Under the pieces are notes generated by a model that was given only the letters and a program-made list of their open reading frames with translations, was not told the DNA's origin and ran no database searches. From the NCBI GenBank assembly GCA_965178655.1, contig OZ238266.1, forward strand, positions 1,488,001 to 1,552,000: a stretch of DNA of 64,000 nucleotides, read 5' to 3'. How positions within the stretch are numbered: position 1 is the stretch's first letter; each line of letters opens with the position of its first letter. The stretch is from GCA-2733415 sp965178655 (GTDB lineage: Bacteria; Bacteroidota; Bacteroidia; Flavobacteriales; Flavobacteriaceae). A program made the translations under genes and the position numbers. Shown in pieces: positions 1 through 8,343 of this stretch.

Positions 1-972
1 GTTAGTGCATTAAATTTTATAAACCCTAATTTTAATTGGGGACAACCACTCAACAGAAATTTATTATGCACAGAGGAAATTCCGTTTGACAATTATTATG
101 GAGAACTTGGAGAAAACACTGCACACATTTCATTTACTGAAAAAAGTGCAAATTGGCTGTTTCAAGAGTTATCGGCAGACCCAATAAATGGTCCTTTTCC
201 TGCACCAACGGTATATCTAACAAGCGACGACCTTATAGGACCTAAAGTAGTGTGTTATAATGAAACTCCTGTTTATTATTTTGAAGACTGTAAACTTCCG
301 GGTGATTCAGTTACTTGGGAGGTGTCAGACAATCTATATATTCTTTCCTCAACCGATACTAGTATTACCGTAAAATCTACCAGTCAAGACACAGGTGCCG
401 CGTGGATAAAAGCCGTTTTTAATGGCGAAATATTGGTTACTAAACATATAGTAGGTAAGCCTGCATTTAATTTTATAATAGACACCAATACAAATGATTC
501 GTCAGTAATTCTAAACCCTATTGGTTTAACTTTAGGAGAACAAGAAATGACCGATTTGGTGTGGACACAAACTGGAGGGACAGGAAATTTACATTTAAAT
601 AATCTAAGAGCTTATAATTTAGGGGGTGGTGCTATATTTGGTAATGTAAGCATTACAAATACCTGTGGAACAACCATTAAACCTTTTTTAATTCCACCGC
701 CAGAAGACGACCCTTGCGAAAAATTGCATTTAAATAAAACTGCTGATAATCGTTATAGAGTAGAGCGTAGCAATCCTTGTAATGATGATGATATACCTTA
801 TGTTATAGATAATGCAACATTGTTTAACGTATATGGTGTACAGGAGCAAGGAATTGAGTTTAATGAAGATGAGGTACAACTCGATAATCTAGAGGCAGGG
901 ACGATAAAAATTATACGTGCCCAGACTGAAGAAGGTAAAATAGTCGTGAAACGAGTAATTATAGACGAATAA
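1..972 (+). CDS. C-terminal part of a secreted protein, possibly an alpha/beta-hydrolase with a sorting tail (5' end outside window)
   Basis: The frame is open from base 1, so the gene starts before the window; the GTG at 250 is internal. The first residues read VSAL and later NTAHISFT; this resembles the end of secreted Bacteroidota lipase/esterase-like proteins, where a His in that place closes the catalytic triad (from memory, weak). The middle is beta-rich and Ig/PKD-like with paired cysteines, as expected of an exported protein. The last ~60 residues (an acidic stretch, then a Gly-rich turn and KIIRAQ...KVVKRVII-type strands) look like a type IX secretion C-terminal sorting domain. I am sure it is coding; the function is an inference. 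Confidence 0.6.
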   Translation, partial: VSALNFINPNFNWGQPLNRNLLCTEEIPFDNYYGELGENTAHISFTEKSANWLFQELSADPINGPFPAPTVYLTSDDLIGPKVVCYNETPVYYFEDCKLPGDSVTWEVSDNLYILSSTDTSITVKSTSQDTGAAWIKAVFNGEILVTKHIVGKPAFNFIIDTNTNDSSVILNPIGLTLGEQEMTDLVWTQTGGTGNLHLNNLRAYNLGGGAIFGNVSITNTCGTTIKPFLIPPPEDDPCEKLHLNKTADNRYRVERSNPCNDDDIPYVIDNATLFNVYGVQEQGIEFNEDEVQLDNLEAGTIKIIRAQTEEGKIVVKRVIIDE

Positions 973-1011
973 CGAATAATTTTCAATCAAAAAATAACTA
1001 AAACAATTACT

Positions 1012-2265
1012 ATGAAAAAGCAACTTTTAACAACAGCACTTATTCTATTAGGAATAGTACCGCTATTCGCACAACAGTTTGATTTATCAGCCGAAGTTAG
1101 AGCGCGTTTTGAATACCGAGATGGATTTAAAACATTACTTCCAGAGCATGTAGATGCCGCAACATTTGTATCGCAACGCTCTCGTTTAAACTTTAATTAC
1201 AAGTCCGAAAAATTACATTTTTTTATGTCTCTACAAAATGTAAGAGTATGGGGAGACGTACCAACTTTAGCAACATATGATGCCAATGGAAACTCTATAC
1301 ATGAAGCATGGGGAGAAGTGTTCTTAAAACCAAGCCTGTCTTTTAAGGTAGGACGACAAGAAATTATTTACGACGATCAAAGAATGTTTGGTAGTGTAAA
1401 TTGGGTACAACAAGCAAGACGACATGATGCTTTTGTAGCAAAGTATATCCCAAATAAAAATAACAGATTAGATATTGGTTTTGCGTTAAATGAAAACTCA
1501 GAATCTTTGTCAAATCAAGATTATACCGTTCCAAACAACAAAGCCTTTCAGTATATTTGGTACCACACCAAACTAAAGAATATATCGCTTAGTTTTTTAG
1601 CATTAAATAACGGCTTGGTATATGATAATGCGGGTACTCAAGAAACGGCATACAACCAAACCATTGGTTCTAGAATAGTATATGCAAAAAGCAAACTAAA
1701 AACAAATGCTTCAGTATATTATCAAATGGGAGATATTGCAACTTCAGAACTAAAAGCATATAATGTTGCTGCAAATATGAGCTATAAAGTAGGTGCAAAA
1801 TTTACCGTAGGTTTAGGGGTAGAATATCTGTCAGGAACAGACATGAACACAACAGGCACAACTAATAACTCATTTAATCCTTGGTTTGGAACTAACCATA
1901 AGTTTAATGGATGGATGGATTATTTCTATGTAGGAAACCATGGAAATTCAGTTGGATTAACCGATATTAATGCAGTAATTTCTTATAAAAAAGACAAGTT
2001 TTCAGCCAAAATAATGCCGCACCTTTTTGCCGCATCTGCAGATGTGTATAACACTAGTAATGAGAAAATGGATGCCAGTTTAGGAACAGAAATAGACTTT
2101 ACCATGGCATACAAATTAAATAAAGAAAGTGCCATTAGTATAGGGTATTCAACATTATTTGCTACCGAAACAATGGAAGTGTTAAAGGCAGGAAGTAAAA
2201 ACGACAATAGTTGGGCATGGGTAATGTTTACCTTTAAACCTCACTTGTTTTCAACTAAAAAATAA
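1012..2265 (+). CDS. Outer-membrane beta-barrel porin, alginate-export-like family
   Basis: 417 residues. Residues 1-20 (MKKQLLTTALILLGIVPLFA) are a clear Sec signal peptide. The mature protein is built of alternating amphipathic strands with aromatic girdles and ends in a strand terminating KPHLFSTKK. The start (EVRARFEYRDGF), the repeated ..FKVGRQEI.. and the ..ISYKKDKFSAKI.. pattern fit the alginate_exp (PF13372) type of porin. It would sit in the outer membrane and pass small anionic or sugar-like solutes; the real substrate cannot be read. It lies 125 bp upstream of norQ on the same strand. A link to nitric-oxide metabolism is suggested only by position. Confidence 0.75.
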   Translation: MKKQLLTTALILLGIVPLFAQQFDLSAEVRARFEYRDGFKTLLPEHVDAATFVSQRSRLNFNYKSEKLHFFMSLQNVRVWGDVPTLATYDANGNSIHEAWGEVFLKPSLSFKVGRQEIIYDDQRMFGSVNWVQQARRHDAFVAKYIPNKNNRLDIGFALNENSESLSNQDYTVPNNKAFQYIWYHTKLKNISLSFLALNNGLVYDNAGTQETAYNQTIGSRIVYAKSKLKTNASVYYQMGDIATSELKAYNVAANMSYKVGAKFTVGLGVEYLSGTDMNTTGTTNNSFNPWFGTNHKFNGWMDYFYVGNHGNSVGLTDINAVISYKKDKFSAKIMPHLFAASADVYNTSNEKMDASLGTEIDFTMAYKLNKESAISIGYSTLFATETMEVLKAGSKNDNSWAWVMFTFKPHLFSTKK

Positions 2266-2302
2266 CACCAAATAACAACATTGAAAATCGGAGTTAGAGC
2301 CA

Positions 2303-2321
2303 TTTATATTCCCCATATAAA
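2303..2321. promoter_or_regulatory. Inverted repeat upstream of the nor operon, candidate operator
   Basis: TTTATAT and ATATAAA form a perfect 7 bp inverted repeat around the spacer TCCCC. It lies 70-88 bp upstream of norQ, in the only intergenic gap (2266-2390) that can hold the nor promoter. A loose -7-like TATATTCC overlaps it. Inference: binding site for the Rrf2 protein encoded at 7702-8145 or another NO-responsive regulator. Confidence 0.4.
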
Positions 2322-2361
2322 CAAACTAACACTGGTTTTCTTTTTTAATAGAACTGAGATG

Positions 2362-2373
2362 CCTATTAATAGG
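2362..2373. promoter_or_regulatory. Perfect 12 bp palindrome just upstream of norQ
   Basis: CCTATTAATAGG is a perfect palindrome ending 17 bp before the norQ start codon, the second palindrome in the same short gap. A dimeric repressor bound here would block elongation or ribosome access. No regulator is proven. Confidence 0.35.
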
Positions 2374-2390
2374 TACAACACCCATAATGT

Positions 2391-3167
2391 ATGAATACAG
2401 CACCTTATTACCATGCAGTAGGAAAAGAAATCACGGTTTTTGAACAAGCTTACAAAAACCAACTTCCTTTTTTGCTAAAAGGCCCTACAGGAACAGGAAA
2501 ATCACGATTCATTTCCTATATGGCACACCAACTAAATAAAACACTTATTACGGTATCTTGCCATGAAGAAACCTCTTCAACAGATTTAATTGGGCGCTAC
2601 ATTATTAAAGGAGCAGAAACTATTTGGCTAGACGGCCCTTTAACAAAAGCAGTTAAAGAAGGCGCAATTTTATATTTAGATGAAGTTGCAGAAGCCAGAC
2701 CAGATGTTATTGTAGCCATACACTCTTTAACGGATCATCGTAGAGAATTGTTTATAGATAAACTAGGAGTAACAGTAAAGGCACATGATAATTTTATGTT
2801 AGCCGCCTCTTTTAACCCAGGGTATCAACGTGGGTTTAAGGAACTAAAACCCTCTACAAGGCAACGGTTTGTAGCCTTGTCGTTTGGTTATCCTATACCA
2901 AAAGTTGAGGGAGAAATTATTGCTAATGAAACAGGAGTATCTAACCTTATTGCTGAAAAATTAGTAAACATTGCAATTAAAATTAGAAACCTAACAGAAT
3001 TAGGACTTAGTGAAACAGTATCCACAAGATTACTAGTTGATGCTGCAAAATTAATATCAAGCGGATTACCAAAACGCCTATCGGTACATGTTGCTATAGT
3101 AGAACCATTAACCGATGACATTGAGGTTATTGAAGCGTTAAAGGATTTATGTGATTTAATGATATAA
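2391..3167 (+). CDS. norQ: NorQ/CbbQ-family AAA+ ATPase (nitric oxide reductase activation)
   Basis: 258 residues, a normal length for NorQ/CbbQ. A Walker A motif GPTGTGKS lies at residues 31-38 and a Walker B ILYLDE near 92-97, followed by the conserved ..SFNPGYQRG.. segment of the family. MoxR-like ATPases of this type work with the VWA protein NorD to insert or activate the non-heme iron (FeB) of nitric oxide reductase in the cytoplasm. It is first of four tightly spaced genes (7 bp to norD) that end with the reductase subunits, which supports the name. The order Q-D-C-B differs from the textbook norCBQD. Confidence 0.9.
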   Translation: MNTAPYYHAVGKEITVFEQAYKNQLPFLLKGPTGTGKSRFISYMAHQLNKTLITVSCHEETSSTDLIGRYIIKGAETIWLDGPLTKAVKEGAILYLDEVAEARPDVIVAIHSLTDHRRELFIDKLGVTVKAHDNFMLAASFNPGYQRGFKELKPSTRQRFVALSFGYPIPKVEGEIIANETGVSNLIAEKLVNIAIKIRNLTELGLSETVSTRLLVDAAKLISSGLPKRLSVHVAIVEPLTDDIEVIEALKDLCDLMI

Positions 3168-3174
3168 ATAGCTA

Positions 3175-4944
3175 ATGTTTGAGCCAGATGAGTACATATT
3201 TACCAAATTAGCCAACTATTTTAAACGGCGTGAAAAGCAACAATTGCATTTGCGTAAACATGCCGTAAACCTTAACGATATAAAACCAAGGCTAACCATT
3301 TTTGCTCGCGCAATAACGGGAGCACCTATTAATATTTATGAGGCCGAAAGAGAAGGGGGGTATAAAAGCACAAATTTTTTCTTACCAAAAACAATAGCCA
3401 TATTTCCAGTAGCAACCAAAAATTTAAAATTTTACCTGTTTAGAACACTATACCTATCTATTCAGTACACTTTAAAGCTTAATTGGAATGACACTAAAGC
3501 ACACACTCTTCAAGAATCTCAACAAAGCGCCTTAGAAGCCGCACCAAAAATACTACAAGCATTACAAGAACAATTTCCTGTTATTGAAAAATACCACCAA
3601 CAATTTTTAAATTATTTTATTGAAAATACCAATACAAAAAAGAAACCAGATACTAGTTTTTTGTATGGAAAATGGATGCGAAATACAATTGAAAATACTC
3701 AAGAAGACACACAGAACACAACAATAAATAAAATAAAAAATCCGCAAAAAAATATTCCAAAAACACTTTTAAAATCTGCTGCAGTAGAAGAAATTATTTC
3801 AGTTCAGATTGATCAAAAACAACTAGAAGATGCCGTTTTACAACATCAATTTGAAAAAGTAGAAACTGCAGAAGAGTTTGGGGGTAATTTTAGAGATATG
3901 GATGGGGAAGATGACCTTGAAGACCATGCCAATGCATTAGAAGATATAAACATGAAATATACTGTTAGAGTAGATGATACTGCGCACTCGGTATATCAGG
4001 CAGATTTCATTGAAAACACGACTATTGCCGAAAGTGCTGCATCTGATGATAAAGGATATCATATTACTTATGATGAATGGAATGTTGCTACACGAAAATA
4101 CAAGGAAAATTATTGTAAAATATACCCAAAAACACTGTTAAAGACGAATGCCAGTTATTATAACACAGTAATTAAAAATAACAAAAAAACGCTAAATGGT
4201 TTGCGAAAAATGTTGAGCACAGTAAATAATAAATTTCAGCAGCAACGTAAGCAATCGCAAGGAGATGAGTTTGATTTAGACGCCTTAACAGATGTGTTTG
4301 TTGCAATTAATTCAAGACAAACACCTTCAGAAAATTGTTATTTATCCAAGCGTAAAAAAGAGAAGGACTTGTCCATATTACTCTTACTAGACAGCAGTCT
4401 TTCAAGTGACGGATATGCTGCAGGGAATAGGGTTATTGATATAGAAAAGCAAGTAGCCATACTATTTGGCGAAATTTTAAATGAGTTTGCTATTGATTTT
4501 TCTATTAATACATTTCACTCTAAAACAAGAAACCATTCCTCATATATTACCATGAAAGGATTTGATGAGTCTTGGGATACAGCTAAATTTAAAGTGGGTG
4601 CTATTGACCCTAGCGGATATACCCGAATAGGCGCGGCACTTCGTCATTCAGGAGCGCTATTAGATACTAGAGACACCAAAAATAAATGGGTTATTTTACT
4701 TTCTGACGGAAAGCCAAACGACTATGATAAGTATGAGGGTAATTACGGAATACACGATGTAAAGCAAGCCTTACAAGAACTAAATGAACGCAATATACAG
4801 TCTTATGCATTAGCTATTGAGGCACAAGCAAAGTACTATTTGCCTTTAATGTTTGGTCAGAATCAATATCAAATTTTAAGTAGCCCAGAGGCATTATTAC
4901 AATCATTAGTAAAACTATATGAAAAAATAAAACACCAAAGTTAA
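3175..4944 (+). CDS. norD: NorD-like protein with von Willebrand factor A domain
   Basis: 589 residues. The C-terminal ~190 residues form a VWA domain with an intact metal-ion-dependent adhesion site: DSSLS, then the Thr of SGYTRIG, then LLSDGKPND. The N-terminal 380 residues are helical and charged, with an acidic stretch (about 230-265) as in NorD/CbbO proteins. With NorQ it forms the chaperone that matures nitric oxide reductase. It is 7 bp downstream of norQ and 1 bp upstream of norC, so all are one transcript. Confidence 0.85.
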   Translation: MFEPDEYIFTKLANYFKRREKQQLHLRKHAVNLNDIKPRLTIFARAITGAPINIYEAEREGGYKSTNFFLPKTIAIFPVATKNLKFYLFRTLYLSIQYTLKLNWNDTKAHTLQESQQSALEAAPKILQALQEQFPVIEKYHQQFLNYFIENTNTKKKPDTSFLYGKWMRNTIENTQEDTQNTTINKIKNPQKNIPKTLLKSAAVEEIISVQIDQKQLEDAVLQHQFEKVETAEEFGGNFRDMDGEDDLEDHANALEDINMKYTVRVDDTAHSVYQADFIENTTIAESAASDDKGYHITYDEWNVATRKYKENYCKIYPKTLLKTNASYYNTVIKNNKKTLNGLRKMLSTVNNKFQQQRKQSQGDEFDLDALTDVFVAINSRQTPSENCYLSKRKKEKDLSILLLLDSSLSSDGYAAGNRVIDIEKQVAILFGEILNEFAIDFSINTFHSKTRNHSSYITMKGFDESWDTAKFKVGAIDPSGYTRIGAALRHSGALLDTRDTKNKWVILLSDGKPNDYDKYEGNYGIHDVKQALQELNERNIQSYALAIEAQAKYYLPLMFGQNQYQILSSPEALLQSLVKLYEKIKHQS

Positions 4945-4945
4945 T

Positions 4946-5377
4946 ATGACTCTTAAAGTAAAACAAAACATATGGGTGTTACTAACTTTAATAGTAATGG
5001 TTAGTGTATATAATGCATTTATATATACCTCAAAAGAATCGGAGCAGCCTATTGTTTTGTCGGAATCAGCATTAAAAGGACAGTTGTTATGGCAAAAAAA
5101 CAACTGTTGGTCTTGTCATCAATTATATGGGTTAGGGGGGTATTTAGGCCCCGATCTCACTAATATATACTCCTCTCCTAATAAGGGCAGTGATTATATC
5201 AAGGCATTTTTAAATAGTGGTATTAAATCAATGCCGAAATTTAATTTTTCAGCAGCAGAAAAAAATCAGTTAGTTGATTTTTTACAACAAGTAGATAGTA
5301 CAGGGTATTACCCCAATAAAGCAGCTAAAAAACAGTTAAATGGTTGGATAACTTTACAGACAAAAGATGAAAAATAA
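4946..5377 (+). CDS. norC: NorC-like membrane-anchored monoheme cytochrome c
   Basis: 143 residues. One membrane helix at about 8-27 anchors the protein; the heme site CWSCH is at 54-58 and the likely Met ligand is M96 in SMPKF. The stretch around QLYGLGGYLGPDL matches the small subunit of cNOR. It takes electrons from periplasmic cytochrome c and passes them to NorB. The gene overlaps the norB start by 11 bp, implying translational coupling and a two-subunit complex. Confidence 0.88.
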   Translation: MTLKVKQNIWVLLTLIVMVSVYNAFIYTSKESEQPIVLSESALKGQLLWQKNNCWSCHQLYGLGGYLGPDLTNIYSSPNKGSDYIKAFLNSGIKSMPKFNFSAAEKNQLVDFLQQVDSTGYYPNKAAKKQLNGWITLQTKDEK

Positions 5378-6707
5378 CACCGCTTTATTATTTATAATTA
5401 TCGCATTACTAGCATTAATATCTGGAGTGTTTTTTGGACTATTTGCCGCGCTACAATATGTTTTACCGGAGTTTTTAAAAGCAAGTATTCCGTTTCATAA
5501 AATGCGCCCGCTTCATACAACAACAGTTATTACTTGGATTGTTTTAGCAGCCACAGGAATCATTTATTTTTTTATTACAAAAATTGAAAAAATAAGCTTG
5601 TGGTCTTCAAAATTGCATACAATACATTTACTGCTATTTCTAATGACAGGAGTAGGGATTTATGTGTCGTATTTTTTTGGAAAAATGGAAGGACGAGAGT
5701 ATTTAGCTTTTACACCAATACTTACAATACCTATTCTTGTAGGATGGGTTATGTTTGGAATAAACTACTTTAAGACACTTCGTGGAAAGAAAAAAAACTG
5801 GCCAGTATATTTTTGGATGTGGGGCACTGGTATTGTTTTTATGATCTATCATTTATGCGAAGCCAATTTGTGGTTAATACCATCGTTTAGAGCACATTTT
5901 ATAAAAGATACTATGGTACAATGGAAATCATATGGATCATTTGTTGGGTCATGGAATATGCTTGTATATGGTATTGCTATATATGTCATGTCAAAAATTA
6001 AAAAAGAGACATCGGTAGCACGAGGAAAAACGGTGTTTTTCTTTTATTTTTTGGGTCTAACAAATTTAATGTTAGGTTGGGCACATCATACCTATACGTT
6101 ACCTACAGCACCTTGGGTGAGGCTCTTATCATACGCAGTTAGTATGACTGAATGGGTGGTGCTCGCACATATTATATACACCTGGAAAAAAAGCTTATCT
6201 AATAAAGAACGGCAAATACATACCATGGCATATAAATTTTTAATTGCGGCAGATTTATGGGTGTTTTTAAACATAATATTAGCACTGTTATTATCCATAC
6301 CAAGCATTAATTTTTACACACATGGCACCCATATAACGGTAGCTCATTCTATGGGAACAACTGTAGGAATTAATACGTCAATATTATTAGGAGCAGTGTT
6401 TTTTGTATTGTCGAAATTTAAAAACATGCCAGTAAGTTTTTCAAAGTATAAGCTGGCATACTATCTATACAATAGTACTTTGTTTCTTTTTTGCTGTACA
6501 TTATTATATGCCGGTATTCAGCGTAGTAATTGGACCTATGCAGAAGAAGGAACTCCTTTTTCGGTAATGCAAAACAATTTGCATCTTACGTATACTATCT
6601 TTTTTATTTGTGGGCTAGGCCTAGTAATAGCCATTTTATTAATAGCCGTTCCGCTACTACATCAATTTATTAAAATCACGAAGACAAAACCTTGTCTTAA
6701 TAATTAG
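5367..6707 (+). CDS. norB: NorB-like nitric oxide reductase large subunit (divergent heme-copper protein)
   Basis: 446 residues with about 12 hydrophobic segments, the length of cNOR large subunits. Seen: the helix II low-spin heme His is probably H50 (RPLHTTTVITW); a double His H240-H241 (GWAHHTY) fits the FeB ligands; helix X carries THGTHITVAHSMG with H327. Unlike the His-x-His expected there, the sequence reads H327-S-M329. In the helix VI region it reads YHLCEANLW (161-169), so a Glu (E165) is present but not at the usual spacing after His. Linkage to norQ, norD and norC argues for NO reduction (2 NO to N2O) in the inner membrane. It is often auto-annotated as cbb3-type subunit I. Confidence 0.82.
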   Translation: MKNNTALLFIIIALLALISGVFFGLFAALQYVLPEFLKASIPFHKMRPLHTTTVITWIVLAATGIIYFFITKIEKISLWSSKLHTIHLLLFLMTGVGIYVSYFFGKMEGREYLAFTPILTIPILVGWVMFGINYFKTLRGKKKNWPVYFWMWGTGIVFMIYHLCEANLWLIPSFRAHFIKDTMVQWKSYGSFVGSWNMLVYGIAIYVMSKIKKETSVARGKTVFFFYFLGLTNLMLGWAHHTYTLPTAPWVRLLSYAVSMTEWVVLAHIIYTWKKSLSNKERQIHTMAYKFLIAADLWVFLNIILALLLSIPSINFYTHGTHITVAHSMGTTVGINTSILLGAVFFVLSKFKNMPVSFSKYKLAYYLYNSTLFLFCCTLLYAGIQRSNWTYAEEGTPFSVMQNNLHLTYTIFFICGLGLVIAILLIAVPLLHQFIKITKTKPCLNN

Positions 6708-6719
6708 AAATTAAAACAA

Positions 6720-7694
6720 ATGAATGCATTTATACCTATAGTTAATCAATTGCCTGAAGGGCACCCAGTACAGATATATTATCAAGAAAGTGCTTTAATA
6801 CAAGACCTTCTACTAGAATTACATGACGTTGAAGTTGCAACTGATTTTCAAAAATATTGTAATATATTTAACCAACTAGCAACTATAGAAAAACGATTTA
6901 CACGAAAAGAAAATCAGTTGTTTCCTTACTTAGAGAAACATGGTTGGAGTGGGCCTAGCAAAGGAATGTGGTCTTTTCATGATAACTTAAGAGCACAAAT
7001 ACGATTATTACAAGGCCATGTTTCTGAAAAAAACATTCCAAAAATCGAAGAGAATACACCATATCTAATAGATGGCATAAAGCGTTTGCTCAGTATTGAA
7101 GATGTGCGTTTGTTTCCAAAATCGATGGAACTTTTATCTAAAGACGACTGGGAAGAGTTTTATGAAGGCGATGAAGAAATAGGTTGGATGCTGTTACAAA
7201 AACCAGTGCCATTCCCTGTAAAAGAGTCGGCGTATATTCATCCGAGTAAAGATACTACCGATAGAAAGTTCTCTTTCAACACAGAAAACACATCACATTA
7301 TGATGAGGGATATATGACCCCAGAACAAGTAAATTTATTGCTACAATTCTTACCAGTAGATATTACCTATGTAGATGAAAACGACAAAGTAATTTTTTAT
7401 AACCGTGGCGCTAATAGGGTGTTTCCTAGAAGCAAAGGTATTATTGGTAGAGAGGTTCGTTTTTGTCACCCTCCAAAAAGCGTAGATATGGTATTACGTA
7501 TTGTAAAAGAATTTAAAGAAGGAACTAAAAACGTAGCAGAGTTCTGGTTTAATTTTAAAGGACGAATCATACATATTAGATATTTTGCTATTCGCGACAA
7601 AAACAAGCAATACAAAGGTATTGTAGAAATGTCACAAGACATTACAGACATTCAAGAGCTAAAAGGTCAGAAACGATTATTAGATTGGGATTAA
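6720..7694 (+). CDS. Hemerythrin (HHE) - PAS domain protein, DUF438-like
   Basis: 324 residues, no signal peptide, so cytoplasmic. Residues ~10-160 are helical with spaced His/Glu residues (H15, H35, E64, H74, H87 and the EDVRLFP segment) typical of a hemerythrin-like di-iron domain. Residues ~198-315 form a PAS domain (ITYVDENDKVIFYNRGANRVF ... GIVEMSQDITDIQELK). This architecture is the DUF438/PAS_10 group. It starts 12 bp after norB, so it belongs to the operon; di-iron hemerythrins bind O2 or NO and help repair Fe-S clusters, which suits an NO-stress operon. Sensor versus scavenger cannot be told from sequence. It ends 7 bp from the convergent rrf2 gene. Confidence 0.8.
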   Translation: MNAFIPIVNQLPEGHPVQIYYQESALIQDLLLELHDVEVATDFQKYCNIFNQLATIEKRFTRKENQLFPYLEKHGWSGPSKGMWSFHDNLRAQIRLLQGHVSEKNIPKIEENTPYLIDGIKRLLSIEDVRLFPKSMELLSKDDWEEFYEGDEEIGWMLLQKPVPFPVKESAYIHPSKDTTDRKFSFNTENTSHYDEGYMTPEQVNLLLQFLPVDITYVDENDKVIFYNRGANRVFPRSKGIIGREVRFCHPPKSVDMVLRIVKEFKEGTKNVAEFWFNFKGRIIHIRYFAIRDKNKQYKGIVEMSQDITDIQELKGQKRLLDWD

Positions 7695-7701
7695 GCTAAA
7701 A

Positions 7702-8145
7702 TTAAATACTTAAATTTTTTAAGGTAAGGGATCCGTTTTCTTGAATTTCTTTTGCAAACTTGGCAATTGTTTTTTCTTTAAAATCCAGTAATATTTTTTT
7801 CTTAAAAGGCGCTACAGTAAAATGTACTGGGCAAGGTGCTTTGTCATTACATTTAACAAGGCCTAAAAAACATTGGTCAAATTTTTGATTATCATCAATG
7901 CATAAAATCACATCCCAAATGGAATTGTTAGTATCTTTTTGGGTTAGATAAAACCCACCTTTTGGTCCTTTTACAGAAGAAATGAGATTACTTCTGCTGA
8001 GTTGTTGTAGTAATTTTGCTAAAAAAGGCTGTGGAGTATCTAGCTCCTCGGCAATAGCTTTTGCACCTATTTTATCATCTATAGATGAGTGAATAGCTAA
8101 ATATAATACCGCTCTAATAGCGTATTGACAAGCGTTAGATAACAT
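7702..8145 (-). CDS. Rrf2-family transcriptional regulator with three-cysteine cluster motif
   Basis: 147 residues. The N-terminal winged helix-turn-helix (ACQYAIRAVLYLA ... PFLAKLLQQLSRSNLISSVKGPKGG, residues 5-65) is typical of Rrf2 proteins. C92, C99 and C105 (spacing C-x6-C-x5-C) sit where IscR and NsrR bind an Fe-S cluster, with spacing one residue longer than in IscR. Cluster loss on NO or O2 contact would change DNA binding. It is convergent with the nor operon and divergent from nadA, and is the best candidate to control both (inference). It resembles NsrR/IscR in role but I do not assign either name. Confidence 0.88.
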   Translation of the reverse strand: MLSNACQYAIRAVLYLAIHSSIDDKIGAKAIAEELDTPQPFLAKLLQQLSRSNLISSVKGPKGGFYLTQKDTNNSIWDVILCIDDNQKFDQCFLGLVKCNDKAPCPVHFTVAPFKKKILLDFKEKTIAKFAKEIQENGSLTLKNLSI

Positions 8146-8273
8146 ATAATTAATTGTTTAGGGAGTAAATATATGAAAAAAAGAGAATTTTGTATTTAAT
8201 TGTAAAAAAATAATAGCATCAATTGTATTATGCAGAAGAATAAACAGTGTAAAAGCTGCTTCTTTGGTATAAT

Positions 8274-8317
8274 ATGATTTATATCATTGAAATTCATGGG
8301 AGAAAAAAACAACTTTG
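8274..8317 (+). promoter_or_regulatory. Candidate nadA promoter with FNR/CRP-like box
   Basis: At 8274-8287 ATGATTTATATCAT is an inverted repeat (ATGAT-N4-ATCAT) matching the FNR consensus TTGAT-N4-ATCAA except at the two outer bases. At 8310-8317 CAACTTTG matches the Bacteroidota -7 element TAnnTTTG but for the first base. A start about 5 bp after it puts the box centre near -41, the place of a class II activator. Inferred, not tested. Confidence 0.45.
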
Positions 8318-8343
8318 CAGAAGTTTAGCAATACTCAAGTACA

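Noticed and set aside
250..972. GTG at 250 as start of a complete gene
   Set aside because: The same frame is open back to base 1 and the protein there continues without break.
5367..6707. cbb3 oxidase subunit I (CcoN)
   Set aside because: No ccoO or ccoP; instead norC, norQ and norD, and no typical CcoN helix X motif.
1012..8145. Complete denitrification cluster
   Set aside because: Only NO reduction genes are seen; no nitrite, nitrate or N2O reductase.
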